DNA of 64,000 bases from an uncultured Eubacterium sp. (GTDB lineage: Bacteria > Bacillota > Clostridia > Lachnospirales > Lachnospiraceae): assembly GCF_934295145.1 (NCBI RefSeq), contig NZ_CAKRAS010000007.1, forward strand, positions 6,944 to 70,943. Direction: 5' to 3'. The notes beneath the pieces are model-generated. The model had not been told where the DNA came from and made no database searches. It worked only from the letters and a program-made list of their open reading frames with translations. Within the stretch, counting starts at the first letter, position 1, and every line of letters begins with the position of its first letter. Position numbers and translations under genes: made by a program. Of this stretch, positions 56,130 to 64,000 are shown one piece after another.

Positions 56130-57626
56130 CTATTTCTGCTGCTCTCTCATTTTTGCTTCTGCAATCTTGTAATATCCCGGCTCGCCATTTTTACTTACAA
56201 GATTACCAATCACAAGAATTACGATTGTCAGAATACATGTTACATATGCATTCGGTAAAGTTACGCCGATTGCACCTGCAACGGCTGCCTGAATACCGGT
56301 AAAGGACCATAAAATGTTTGCAATCCAGGAAATTGCCAGTGCTGCGATCGCAACTTTCGAATTTCTTTTCCAGAACAGTCCAAACGCAACCAGGAAGAAT
56401 ACCGGGATTACCCATGAGAATACCCATCCAATTGCATCAAGAATCGTCGGTAATGCAGTTGATGTGATCATTGCACATACCGCCAGAATGACGATGAGGA
56501 TTCTTGTCATATTTGTTGCCTGTTTCGGAGTTGCCTTCGGATTAATGTAACCCAGATAAATATCATTTACCCAGATTGTGGACGGTGTCAAACTTGTCAT
56601 TGCAAAGGTTGAAAGAATTGCTGCCAGTAACGCTGCCAGTAAAACGGCACTGATCCAGCCTGGTAACAGATCAACCAGCATTGTCATAGCTGCTTCTTTT
56701 GCTCCAGCTGCCGCATATTCCGGTATCGCACGTGCTGCCAGACCAAGAATTACCGCAAACACACCAAATAAACCATTTAATGGAGCTGCCAGCCATACCG
56801 AACGACGGATTGTTTTCTCGTCCTTCGCACTCATCATCGTCTGCATCAGCATCTGGGAAATACCCTGACAAAATGTAACTGCAATAATCTGACCTACAGC
56901 AAAGGATATAAACAGGTTTGCATTTCCAAACACATTTGTCATAAATGCTTCTTCACCGGTAAATGTATCCATAATAAAATTAAAGTTTCCACCCGGCATC
57001 TTAAATGCTACTGCTACTGTTGCAATAATCAGACCAATATACATAACGGTTGCATTTACTACATTTACAGCACCAAGTTCTTTCATTCCAGCAAAAACAA
57101 CCCAGAGAATACCGATAATTGCACCTACAATAATAGAATTCTGAAGCGGCCATCCCGTCAGTGCGGTAATAACAATACCCATACCCTGACATTCCAGAAC
57201 AAGTACGCCCCAAACCTGTCCTGCCATCGTACAGGAAATTGCCAATGCTACCCCAGGACCATACATATCTTTTAAAAGTTCTGGTACTGTAGTAATACCG
57301 AAATGGCGAACCCACTGTCCGGTTGCAAAACAGGCTACAACAACCATTAATACATGCGCCAGACTGAACCAGATTGCTATTGCACCCATTCCGTAAGACA
57401 TTTCAAATACACCTGTAATATGTGCCGAACCTAATACCGTCAACGCAATCGTTGGTGCCAGTGTAATAACTCCCATGTTACGACCTGCCAGAAGGAAATC
57501 TTTATCATCCCCACTTGCTGCAGCAGTATGGGCTTTTTTCTTTTCTACCGCCTTTAAAACCATCGAGACGATTGCTACTACTGCTATTTCATATATAATA
57601 ACAGCAAGAATCAATCCAACTTTCAT
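56130..57626 (-). CDS. Sodium:solute symporter (SSS family) 2
   Basis: The 498-aa protein has about 13 helices with LAGRNMGVITLAPTIALTVL, GSAHITGVFEMSYGMGAIAI, SQMLMQTMMSAKDEKTIRRS and LLAAILSTFAMTSLTPSTIW as SSS-type landmarks. It is similar to symporters 1 and 3 in layout. It is preceded by a terminator and followed by two tiny membrane proteins and the GutM-like gene. The substrate is unknown. Confidence 0.9.
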   Translation of the reverse strand: MKVGLILAVIIYEIAVVAIVSMVLKAVEKKKAHTAAASGDDKDFLLAGRNMGVITLAPTIALTVLGSAHITGVFEMSYGMGAIAIWFSLAHVLMVVVACFATGQWVRHFGITTVPELLKDMYGPGVALAISCTMAGQVWGVLVLECQGMGIVITALTGWPLQNSIIVGAIIGILWVVFAGMKELGAVNVVNATVMYIGLIIATVAVAFKMPGGNFNFIMDTFTGEEAFMTNVFGNANLFISFAVGQIIAVTFCQGISQMLMQTMMSAKDEKTIRRSVWLAAPLNGLFGVFAVILGLAARAIPEYAAAGAKEAAMTMLVDLLPGWISAVLLAALLAAILSTFAMTSLTPSTIWVNDIYLGYINPKATPKQATNMTRILIVILAVCAMITSTALPTILDAIGWVFSWVIPVFFLVAFGLFWKRNSKVAIAALAISWIANILWSFTGIQAAVAGAIGVTLPNAYVTCILTIVILVIGNLVSKNGEPGYYKIAEAKMREQQK

Positions 57627-57644
57627 CTTCTACCTTCCTCTCCT

Positions 57645-57692
57645 TAATAAAGAAAACGGCAGACAAGTCATAATTTATAGATTTGTCTGCCG
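57645..57692 (-). terminator. Terminator/attenuator between the cupin gene and symporter 2
   Basis: CGGCAGACAAGTC (57657-57669) pairs with GATTTGTCTGCCG (57680-57692); the minus strand then reads TTTTCTTT. No clear promoter separates it from symporter 2, so partial read-through may set symporter 2 level. Confidence 0.75.
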
Positions 57693-57731
57693 CCTTCTTT
57701 AATACCTATGTTTGTTTGTAAAAACTGTTAC

Positions 57732-58451
57732 CTAACGGCAAGGGCTTAATGATAAAGCAAAACGTACGCACTGTTTACTTACATTTTCAATCTCCCATTT
57801 TGTTCCCATTGGAATAACAACAGCATCTTCCTGTCTGTTCATTTCCAGTTTTTCACCATCAACAGTTGCAACACACTGACCATTGTACATATATGCGATC
57901 ACGTCAGATTTTGGAGTATCCAATGTCAGTTTTGCACCCGGATATACATCAACAATATGGAATTCCTGTGTCGGAGAACCTGTTATCTCTTCATCTGCCA
58001 ATGTAAAGAAAGTTACACCTTCTTTTTCTGTTACTTTTGCATCATTTACGTTCTTGATATACGGCTCAGACTGTTTAAATCCTCTTGGACAGAGTGTAAC
58101 AAGGAATTTCAGATTTGCAGTTCCATCCGGATACATCTCATGGTCATAATTACCTGGTGTCCACATGATATCGCCTGCTTTGTAAGCATAACGTTTTCCG
58201 TTCATCATGGAATATCCTTCACCTTCCAGAATATAGAAAATGTGATCTGCCGGACCGTGGTTTGCGATTAATGCAGCTCCGCCATATGTAATCTCACAGG
58301 TTGAAAAATACTGATATGTCCACTCTGTTCCTGCCGGATCATAGCCCATCTTTGCTGCATTTGCAAAAGGTCTGGAATGTGCGCCTACGTGCTGAACCGG
58401 TGCCATATCTCTCATATCATAAAAATTCTGTACATATGCTTTAAAACTCAT
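57732..58451 (-). CDS. Bicupin-type protein
   Basis: The start at 58451 follows GGAGGATATTATT, giving 239 aa. Two beta-barrel segments are visible: the first with GPADHIFYILEGEGYSMMNG and AGDIMWTPGNYDHEMYPDG (metal-binding His), the second around YMYNGQCVATVDGEKLEMN. Cupins of this size include ureidoglycine aminohydrolase, sugar-acid isomerases and lyases. The neighbours are a beta-hydroxyacid dehydrogenase and an M24 enzyme. The reaction is unknown. Confidence 0.75.
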   Translation of the reverse strand: MSFKAYVQNFYDMRDMAPVQHVGAHSRPFANAAKMGYDPAGTEWTYQYFSTCEITYGGAALIANHGPADHIFYILEGEGYSMMNGKRYAYKAGDIMWTPGNYDHEMYPDGTANLKFLVTLCPRGFKQSEPYIKNVNDAKVTEKEGVTFFTLADEEITGSPTQEFHIVDVYPGAKLTLDTPKSDVIAYMYNGQCVATVDGEKLEMNRQEDAVVIPMGTKWEIENVSKQCVRFALSLSPCR

Positions 58452-58519
58452 AATAATATCCTCCATATCCTATTAATCTTATTTATCCTATATATCCTGC
58501 TTAGTTTACTTATTACTTT

Positions 58520-59401
58520 TTATCTCTTATATCCACATGCATCTTCCAGAACCTGTGTCAGAATAGAGAAATCTTTCTCTGCTCTGCCTGTTGCAGAAGC
58601 TGCCTGAAGCTGCTGTCTTGTGATTGCTGTAGCAGGCATGGATACGCCATACTGTTTTGCTGCATCAAATGCAAGATCCAGATCTTTCATCATCAGTTTT
58701 ACAGTAAATGCCGGTGCATACTCGCCTTCTGCGATTAATTTTGCTTTGTATCCGCAAAGTGGTGAACCTGCTGCAGAACCTGCAATAACTTCACAGACCT
58801 GAGCAACATCCAGTCCAGCTTTTTCAGATAATACAACTGCTTCTGCTTCAATCTGCATGGTAGATGCGATCATTGTATTGATTGCAAGTTTCAATACAAC
58901 AGCCTGTTCTGCATCACCAAGATAGAACTGGTTTTTTCCAAGAATTTCAAAATAAGGAAGAACAATATCATAAGTATCCTTATCGCCGGAAGCAAGAATA
59001 CCAAGTGTTCCGTTCTGTGCCAGCATAGTACTTCCTGTAACCGGTCCACGGATCAGTTTGCATCCTGCGCTTTCTACTGCAGCATTCAACTCCTCGGACT
59101 CAGCCGGAGCAACAGTACTCATGTTGATCACGATTTTTCCTGCTGTCAAGCCTGCAACTACACCATCTTCGCCCTGTGTTACGGCTTTTAATGTAGGTCC
59201 GTCAGAAACACAAATGAAAATAATATCGCAATTTTCGCCGATTTCCTTTGGTGTTGCTGCAAGTTTTGCACCTTTTGCTACCAGTTCGTCCGCCTTGGAT
59301 GCAGTACGATTCCATACTGTAAGATCCTTTCCTGCATCAAGCAGACGATTGCTCATTGGTTTACCCATGTTTCCAAGTCCAATGTAACCTAATTTTGCCA
59401 T
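58520..59401 (-). CDS. 3-hydroxyisobutyrate/beta-hydroxyacid dehydrogenase family protein, copy 2
   Basis: The 293-aa protein has IGLGNMGKPMSNRLLDAG (residues 7-24), the substrate loop PVTGSTMLAQNGT (120-132) and the catalytic Lys171 in VVLKLAINTM. It is a paralogue of 29059-29940 and, like it, accompanies an M24 enzyme and a symporter. The repeated pairing implies the three act on the same class of compound. Confidence 0.9.
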   Translation of the reverse strand: MAKLGYIGLGNMGKPMSNRLLDAGKDLTVWNRTASKADELVAKGAKLAATPKEIGENCDIIFICVSDGPTLKAVTQGEDGVVAGLTAGKIVINMSTVAPAESEELNAAVESAGCKLIRGPVTGSTMLAQNGTLGILASGDKDTYDIVLPYFEILGKNQFYLGDAEQAVVLKLAINTMIASTMQIEAEAVVLSEKAGLDVAQVCEVIAGSAAGSPLCGYKAKLIAEGEYAPAFTVKLMMKDLDLAFDAAKQYGVSMPATAITRQQLQAASATGRAEKDFSILTQVLEDACGYKR

Positions 59402-59496
59402 TTTTTTATCCTCCTTTTTATATGAAGGAACTGTTACACCCTTTTATGATTTCCCCCTGATATAGCAGTCCCTGCAAATCATTGAAACATTTTGTC

Positions 59497-60735
59497 TTAC
59501 GGGAACATACAGCCTGCAAAACCACAGGATACAATCTCGTCAGATGGGAAGTGTGTGATTACTTCGTGTCCGGTTTCTGTAACAACAATTTCTTCCTCAA
59601 TTCTCGCGGAACCGGTACCGTCTTCTGACGGACACCAGGTCTCAATTGCAAATGTCATGCCCGGTTTAAACTCTAACGGATTATCCAGTGAGAACAGGCG
59701 GGAAATTGCCGGATTCTCCCACAGACCAAGTCCGATACCATGTGCAAACTGAAGCAGGAATGCCTCTTTTTCATCATTAAATCCAAGTTCCTGTGCGGAC
59801 GGCCATACTTTTGCAACATCTGCTGTCGTAGCTCCCGGTTTGATCTGGTCAATACCGTCACGAATCCATTTCAGTGCTTTTGCATACGCTTCTTCCTGTG
59901 CTTTTGTCGGTCTTCCACAGGAGAATGTACGGTAATAACAGGTATGATATCCGTTATATACATTTCCTACATCAAAATAAACCAACTCACCTGGTCGAAT
60001 CATACGATTGGATGTTGTATGGCTATGTGGATTTCCACGCTGACCGGAAATACAGTTTACAAACTCTACAGACTCAGCACCCCATTTAAACAACTGATGC
60101 TGGATCAGTGCTGCCATCTCATTCTCAGTTGCACCCGGACGAAGATTTTTTGCAACATCCCAGTATGCAGCATCAACCATTGCTGCTGAGCATTTCAATA
60201 ACTGAATCTCGTCATCTGTCTTGATCATTCTTGCATTGACCATAACAGCCTGGCCATCACCAATCTTGACGCCTGCTCTTTCCAGCTCCTGATATAATGG
60301 AATATCCACAATATCAATTCCAAGTGGCTGATCAAAAACATCATGTTTTTTCAGGTAGCTGATAATTTCTTCTACTTCTTGCTGTACCATGCCGACAGAA
60401 GCCGGAATGGAACCTCTCATAGAACCAACTGCAGGCATGATGTTTTCCGGACGAATCCATGAAACACGCTGTCTCTTGGACGGGCAGGCCGGATCAAACA
60501 GAATCGGCTGATCATATCCGTCAATCAACAAACAGTGACGATTCATTTTATTTCTGTTCCACTCGCCTACATGTGTACCTGTAATGTAGCGGATATTGTC
60601 AAAATCGTAGCAGAGCAATGCTCCAAATTCTGACTCATGTAAAAATTTCTTTGCTCTTTCGAGTCTCTCTGAGTGAAGTCGCTCAAAGTTAATATTATCC
60701 TCGAAATCAACCCCGTTAAATCCTGATCTTGGCAT
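59497..60735 (-). CDS. M24-family (creatinase/DddP-like) enzyme, copy 2
   Basis: This 412-aa paralogue of 26480-27715 keeps the same altered metal site: Asp255 (VYFDVGN), Cys266 (GYHTCYYRTF), His332, Glu365 and Glu380. Changes between the copies sit mainly at the N-terminus and in the linker around residues 110-165. It leads the M24-dehydrogenase-cupin unit behind a promoter of MerR type rather than sigma-54. Confidence 0.85.
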   Translation of the reverse strand: MPRSGFNGVDFEDNINFERLHSERLERAKKFLHESEFGALLCYDFDNIRYITGTHVGEWNRNKMNRHCLLIDGYDQPILFDPACPSKRQRVSWIRPENIMPAVGSMRGSIPASVGMVQQEVEEIISYLKKHDVFDQPLGIDIVDIPLYQELERAGVKIGDGQAVMVNARMIKTDDEIQLLKCSAAMVDAAYWDVAKNLRPGATENEMAALIQHQLFKWGAESVEFVNCISGQRGNPHSHTTSNRMIRPGELVYFDVGNVYNGYHTCYYRTFSCGRPTKAQEEAYAKALKWIRDGIDQIKPGATTADVAKVWPSAQELGFNDEKEAFLLQFAHGIGLGLWENPAISRLFSLDNPLEFKPGMTFAIETWCPSEDGTGSARIEEEIVVTETGHEVITHFPSDEIVSCGFAGCMFP

Positions 60736-60786
60736 AACTTTTTCTCCTCCTAATTTGATTTTCGGTTATGTGTTCTTTATGGCTTT

Positions 60787-60817
60787 ATCCTATCCCTTCA
60801 TCTTGCTATAAGGTCAA
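60787..60817 (-). promoter_or_regulatory. MerR-type promoter of the second M24 unit
   Basis: Minus strand TTGACC (60817-60812) and TAGGAT (60792-60787) are 19 bp apart, the long spacer characteristic of MerR-regulated promoters; the spacer begins TTATAG and ends GAAGGGA. Confidence 0.5.
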
Positions 60818-60935
60818 CCACAAAGTCCTTGCAAAAATTACCATATTTTTGCACAGTTGTTTTTGACTTTCTCGTCATTTTCTGCACATATTGCACAATT
60901 CTATGCTTATTAAACTATAACATCATATAACTGCA

Positions 60936-60959
60936 AACCTTATAGTCGGCTATAAAGTT
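60936..60959. promoter_or_regulatory. Dyad, possible MerR operator
   Basis: AACCTTATAG and CTATAAAGTT are inverted copies (9 of 10 match) around TCGG. The ACCTTATAG half also occurs in the promoter spacer at 60787-60817. Confidence 0.5.
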
Positions 60960-60982
60960 GTGATAACTAACTGAAAATCCAG

Positions 60983-61036
60983 AAAAAAAAGAGAACATCC
61001 AACAGCCTACATACGCCGCCAGGTGCTCTCTTTTCC
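60983..61036 (-). terminator. Terminator of the amidohydrolase/symporter 3 operon
   Basis: AAAAGAGAACA (60987 onward) pairs with TGCTCTCTTTT (to 61034) with one mismatch; on the minus strand the stem ends in a run of T. The loop is about 26 bases. Confidence 0.65.
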
Positions 61037-61070
61037 ATGTTCAGATTAATTCTTTGCTCTATTTTTTTCT

Positions 61071-62075
61071 TTATAAGTATAATCCTAATTTCTCTGCGTT
61101 TTTATAATACAGTTTCTCTTTTTCTTCTTCTGTCATCGGACAGGTATCAAGATACGCCACACATTCTTCCATATGCTCAAATGGATAATCTGTTCCCAAC
61201 ATAATACTATCAATGCCAATTGCAGCCCGTGTACATTCAAACGCCGGTATAGATGTATTTCCGGAAGTCGTCACAAAAATATTCTTTCCCCAATAAGCGC
61301 CCATCTGTTCCTTATTTTTTTGTTTTGGATTCGGCAACCAGCTAAAACGATTCTCCATTCGTTCCATCAAGAATGGAAGTGCTTCTCCAAAATGTCCCAA
61401 TACGATTTTCAGATCAGGAATCTCATCAAAAATTCCAGACAGAATCATGCGTACAATACTTCCCATTGTATCAATCGTAAATCCAAGCCCCGGTGCCGCC
61501 ATCGCATAACCATATTCGTTAAACTTTGGCTGATGTGATACAGTCGGATGTAAATATGCAAAAATTCCAAGATCTGCAACTTTTTTCCAGACTGGCCAGA
61601 ATTTTTTCTGATCCGGATCAATACCTGCACCATAATTGGAATGAGTCTGCCACATCACAAATCCATAGTCTTTCACACAATGTTCCAGTTCTTCTACTGC
61701 TGCATCTACATCCAGTATCGGTAAAATAGCTGATCCCAGAAACCGTCCCGGAAATTCCTGCATCACTTTATATAAAGCATCATTTGCCTTTTTGCAGGCA
61801 ATGCGACTTTCTTCCGGTGGCAATGCCTCAATACCCGGAGCCAGAGAAATGACAGCTTTTTCAATTCCTAGTTCATCCATTATTTTTAATCTGATATTCG
61901 CAAAATCCAGTAAATTTTCATAGAATTTATCCTGACACATCGCGATTCCTTCCAGCCAGTGAATCGTATTTGTTTCCTTATCCCAGTATGGATAATCTCC
62001 TTTTGCTCGCGACTGTAATGCCTCCACGGAACTAATGTCATAAAAATGGTTTTCCAGATCAATCTTCTTTATCAT
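61071..62075 (-). CDS. Amidohydrolase-2 family protein (decarboxylase-like)
   Basis: The 334-aa TIM barrel belongs to the ACMSD/gamma-resorcylate decarboxylase group of amidohydrolases. Probable metal ligands are Glu8 and His10 (LENHF), His176 (YLHPT) and Asp296 (GTDYPFE), with His228 (LGHFGEALPF) in the active site. The Glu8-x-His10 pair is typical of non-oxidative aromatic acid decarboxylases. Other members are lactonases or hydrolases, so a hydrolytic role is possible. It is last in the symporter 3 operon. Confidence 0.85.
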   Translation of the reverse strand: MIKKIDLENHFYDISSVEALQSRAKGDYPYWDKETNTIHWLEGIAMCQDKFYENLLDFANIRLKIMDELGIEKAVISLAPGIEALPPEESRIACKKANDALYKVMQEFPGRFLGSAILPILDVDAAVEELEHCVKDYGFVMWQTHSNYGAGIDPDQKKFWPVWKKVADLGIFAYLHPTVSHQPKFNEYGYAMAAPGLGFTIDTMGSIVRMILSGIFDEIPDLKIVLGHFGEALPFLMERMENRFSWLPNPKQKNKEQMGAYWGKNIFVTTSGNTSIPAFECTRAAIGIDSIMLGTDYPFEHMEECVAYLDTCPMTEEEKEKLYYKNAEKLGLYL

Positions 62076-62097
62076 CTTATCCTTCTCCTTTTTCCTA

Positions 62098-62211
62098 CTA
62101 CTCGTTTTTATTTCCTACATTGCAGATAAATCCTGCAATCAGATAGATGGCAGGTACGATCATAACCAGTGCCATATACTGAACTTCTGCTATTTCATAG
62201 ATAAATGTCAT
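62098..62211 (-). CDS. Tiny membrane protein C2 (37 aa) of symporter operon 3
   Basis: The ATG at 62211 follows GGAGTGTGAAAG. The 37-aa product has the helix QYMALVMIVPAIYLIAGFIC (residues 11-30) and the tail NVGNKNE. It starts 14 bases after C1 stops and lies just before the amidohydrolase gene. Confidence 0.75.
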   Translation of the reverse strand: MTFIYEIAEVQYMALVMIVPAIYLIAGFICNVGNKNE

Positions 62212-62225
62212 CTTTCACACTCCTT

Positions 62226-62333
62226 CTACTGTTCATCATAATCTTTGATAAACCCTCCGGCAATTGTTGCTGCAACTGCCAAAATGACACATACTCCAAT
62301 TCCTTTTAACATAAACGCTGCAAACCAACTCAT
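62226..62333 (-). CDS. Tiny membrane protein C1 (35 aa) of symporter operon 3
   Basis: The ATG at 62333 follows GGAGGCGTAAAT. The 35-aa product has one helix (FMLKGIGVCVILAVAATIAG, residues 7-26) and an acidic tail (KDYDEQ), unlike the basic tails of A1 and B1. It begins 35 bases after the symporter 3 stop. Confidence 0.75.
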   Translation of the reverse strand: MSWFAAFMLKGIGVCVILAVAATIAGGFIKDYDEQ

Positions 62334-62368
62334 ATTTACGCCTCCAATCCCATAATTTGCATGCATAC

Positions 62369-63871
62369 TTATCTGATTCCATGTTCTTCCTTCCAAAGTA
62401 TCATGTAACCTCGTTCTCCTTTTGTTACTGCATAGGAAATCACCCCTACTACAATACAAACAATCAAAACAATATAAATCAATGGCAGTGTAATGCCAAG
62501 TATAGATGGCAACGGTGTAAATGTATAAAGTAAAATTACAATCCACGAAACACCCATCGTCGCTGCTGCACCAACCCGGCTCTGTTTCCAGAACAAACCA
62601 AACACCAATGTAAAAAATAACGGGGTAATCCATGCAAAGGACCAGTTTGCACTGTTAATGATATTCGGAAGTTTGGAAGCAATTGCCATTGCAACAACAC
62701 CAGTAATAACAATCATAATGCGTACGACCATCGTTTTCTGTTTTTCTGATGCGTCCCGGTGCTTCAGAATATAAATATTATTTAAAAATATGGAGCCAAG
62801 TGCCATGGTAGTGATTGCAAAAGTAGAAAGAATTGCTCCTAAAAATGCTGCCAGCAACAGACATACTACCCACCCTGGCATCATCTGTATGATAACCTGT
62901 GTACCAATTGCCTGTCCTGTTGCTTTCACACCTTCCGGAAGTGACAGATTTCCTGTTTCTACCATATATTTTCCTGCCAATCCCATTGTCATGGTAATTA
63001 GTCCGAAAATACCATTTACCGGTGCTGATACAAGAACAGCTCTCTTAATATCCTTTTCACTTCTTGCAGCAATTGCAGACTGCACACCCATCTGTGAAAC
63101 GGATTGTGCACAAAGCAATGCCAGAATATTATTTAAAGCAAATGAGAAAAATACCCCAGGTGCGCCAAAGAAATTTAACATATGCTCCTGACCGCTGTTC
63201 ATAAAATAAGCTTCAAAATCGCTCCAGCCATTTCCCGGAAGTACATGTCCTAAAATAATTGCTGCTGCGATCAGACCAACATACATCACGATTACATTCA
63301 CAACATTGACCATACCAACTTCTTTCATTCCTGCTATGATCACATAAAAAATTCCAATAATTCCACCGATGATTGCCCCCATTGCAACAGATACTTTGCC
63401 GGCAGATAATGCATTAAACACAGTTCCAAGTCCTTGCGTTTCTATCGTAAGAATAACAAATGTCTGAAGTGCTATTACCGCACACACAAATAACCGGATT
63501 TTCTGACCATACATTTTTCCAAATAATTCCGGCATGGTTGCAACTTTCAGTCTTCGTACCCAGCGCCCGGTTCCAAGTGATATCATGATCAGTGGAAATA
63601 TCGTTGCTATGGAAAACCATGCTATAACTGCCCCAAGATTAATAGCCTGCTGCATGATACCAAAAATTTTTACAGTGCCTAATAATGACAATGCCAGTGA
63701 TGCCCCTACCACAGGCCATGTCATGCTCTGTCCCCCTGTTGAGAAATCATCTCCAACCGTAGCCTGTCCATCCTTATTCTTTCGCTCTTTCATCTTAAGG
63801 TATAACGCACAGCCTCCGATAGATACGATCTCATACAAAATCACTACCACTATGATCACTGAAGTGTTCAT
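62369..63871 (-). CDS. Sodium:solute symporter (SSS family) 3
   Basis: The 500-aa protein has about 13 helices. Landmarks are GGQSMTWPVVGASLALSLLG, SVSQMGVQSAIAARSEKDIK and AFLGAILSTFAITTMALGSI. It starts MNTSVIIVVVILYEIVS behind GGAGG. The nearest similarity within the window is to symporter 2. It is followed by two tiny membrane proteins and the amidohydrolase gene. Confidence 0.9.
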   Translation of the reverse strand: MNTSVIIVVVILYEIVSIGGCALYLKMKERKNKDGQATVGDDFSTGGQSMTWPVVGASLALSLLGTVKIFGIMQQAINLGAVIAWFSIATIFPLIMISLGTGRWVRRLKVATMPELFGKMYGQKIRLFVCAVIALQTFVILTIETQGLGTVFNALSAGKVSVAMGAIIGGIIGIFYVIIAGMKEVGMVNVVNVIVMYVGLIAAAIILGHVLPGNGWSDFEAYFMNSGQEHMLNFFGAPGVFFSFALNNILALLCAQSVSQMGVQSAIAARSEKDIKRAVLVSAPVNGIFGLITMTMGLAGKYMVETGNLSLPEGVKATGQAIGTQVIIQMMPGWVVCLLLAAFLGAILSTFAITTMALGSIFLNNIYILKHRDASEKQKTMVVRIMIVITGVVAMAIASKLPNIINSANWSFAWITPLFFTLVFGLFWKQSRVGAAATMGVSWIVILLYTFTPLPSILGITLPLIYIVLIVCIVVGVISYAVTKGERGYMILWKEEHGIR

Positions 63872-63955
63872 ACCCTATTTTCCTCCTTTCCAAGTCCCAT
63901 ACAGTCATTACATTTCTTTCCTCCTCTCTACTACAATATATTTATGGTTAATATC

Positions 63956-63972
63956 CCTTACAGCCAGTAAGG
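63956..63972. promoter_or_regulatory. Dyad upstream of symporter 3
   Basis: CCTTAC-AGCCA-GTAAGG has perfect 6-bp halves, about 85 bases before the symporter 3 start. It resembles the ACCTTATAG/CTATAAAGT dyad before the second M24 unit and may bind the same MerR protein. Confidence 0.45.
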
Positions 63973-64000
63973 AATTATCCATCTTGTTGCTTAAGCTGTT

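Overview
The window looks like a chromosome segment of an anaerobic gut Firmicute of the Lachnospiraceae type (Blautia/Dorea/Coprococcus-like; genus not proven). The evidence is moderate GC, strong GGAGG ribosome sites, an oxygen-sensitive 4-hydroxybutyryl-CoA dehydratase, AcoR-type sigma-54 activators and many palindromic intergenic repeats. No rRNA, tRNA, CRISPR, phage or insertion sequence was seen. Both ends cut through ordinary sequence; the leftmost gene is partial.

Layout. 1-6.1 kb: a partial SARP/BTAD regulator, then a plus-strand operon with a transglutaminase-like lipoprotein, a PilC/GspF protein, four small pilin-like proteins and a PilT-like ATPase. 6.4-13.3 kb: an NCS2 purine permease, a DMT transporter, a GH2 beta-galactosidase and its LacI-type regulator, with three operator boxes at the lacZ promoter. 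13.6-20.9 kb: a SulP transporter and an acyl-aldehyde cluster (LuxE-LuxC fusion, acyl-AMP ligase, ACP, FabZ-like dehydratase) next to a NifU-like protein. 21-25.2 kb: 4-hydroxybutyryl-CoA dehydratase, a TyrR-like regulator without GAFTGA, and a PfkB kinase.

25.5-35.6 kb: a sigma-54 controlled catabolic island. An AcoR-like activator is divergent from an operon of Zn-dehydrogenase, GutM-like protein, sodium/solute symporter, two tiny membrane proteins, beta-hydroxyacid dehydrogenase and TIM-barrel isomerase. A second sigma-54 unit encodes an M24 creatinase-like enzyme and an SDR. 35.6-39 kb: an AraR-like regulator divergent from an Old-Yellow-Enzyme/dienoyl-CoA reductase. 39-54 kb: a lipoate-centred region. 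A second AcoR-like activator faces an acetoin-type dehydrogenase complex (E1a, E1b, E2, E3) followed by 4-hydroxybutyrate dehydrogenase and CoA-transferase, then a lipoylation unit of three LplA-type ligases, LipA, a free lipoyl domain and an MBL-fold protein. 54-64 kb: a MerR regulator and a paralogous catabolic island (GutM-like, symporter plus two tiny proteins, cupin, second beta-hydroxyacid dehydrogenase, second M24 enzyme, amidohydrolase, third symporter plus two tiny proteins).

The most unusual themes are: (1) all three sodium/solute symporters are followed by two unlisted 31-41 aa single-span membrane proteins, suggesting a recurring transporter-microprotein system; (2) the two near-identical M24 enzymes carry Cys in place of a metal-binding Asp; (3) several families of structured dispersed repeats share a common architecture; (4) the LuxEC/ACP/FabZ/ligase cluster has no obvious described product; (5) an unusually rich lipoylation unit sits beside an acetoin-type complex.
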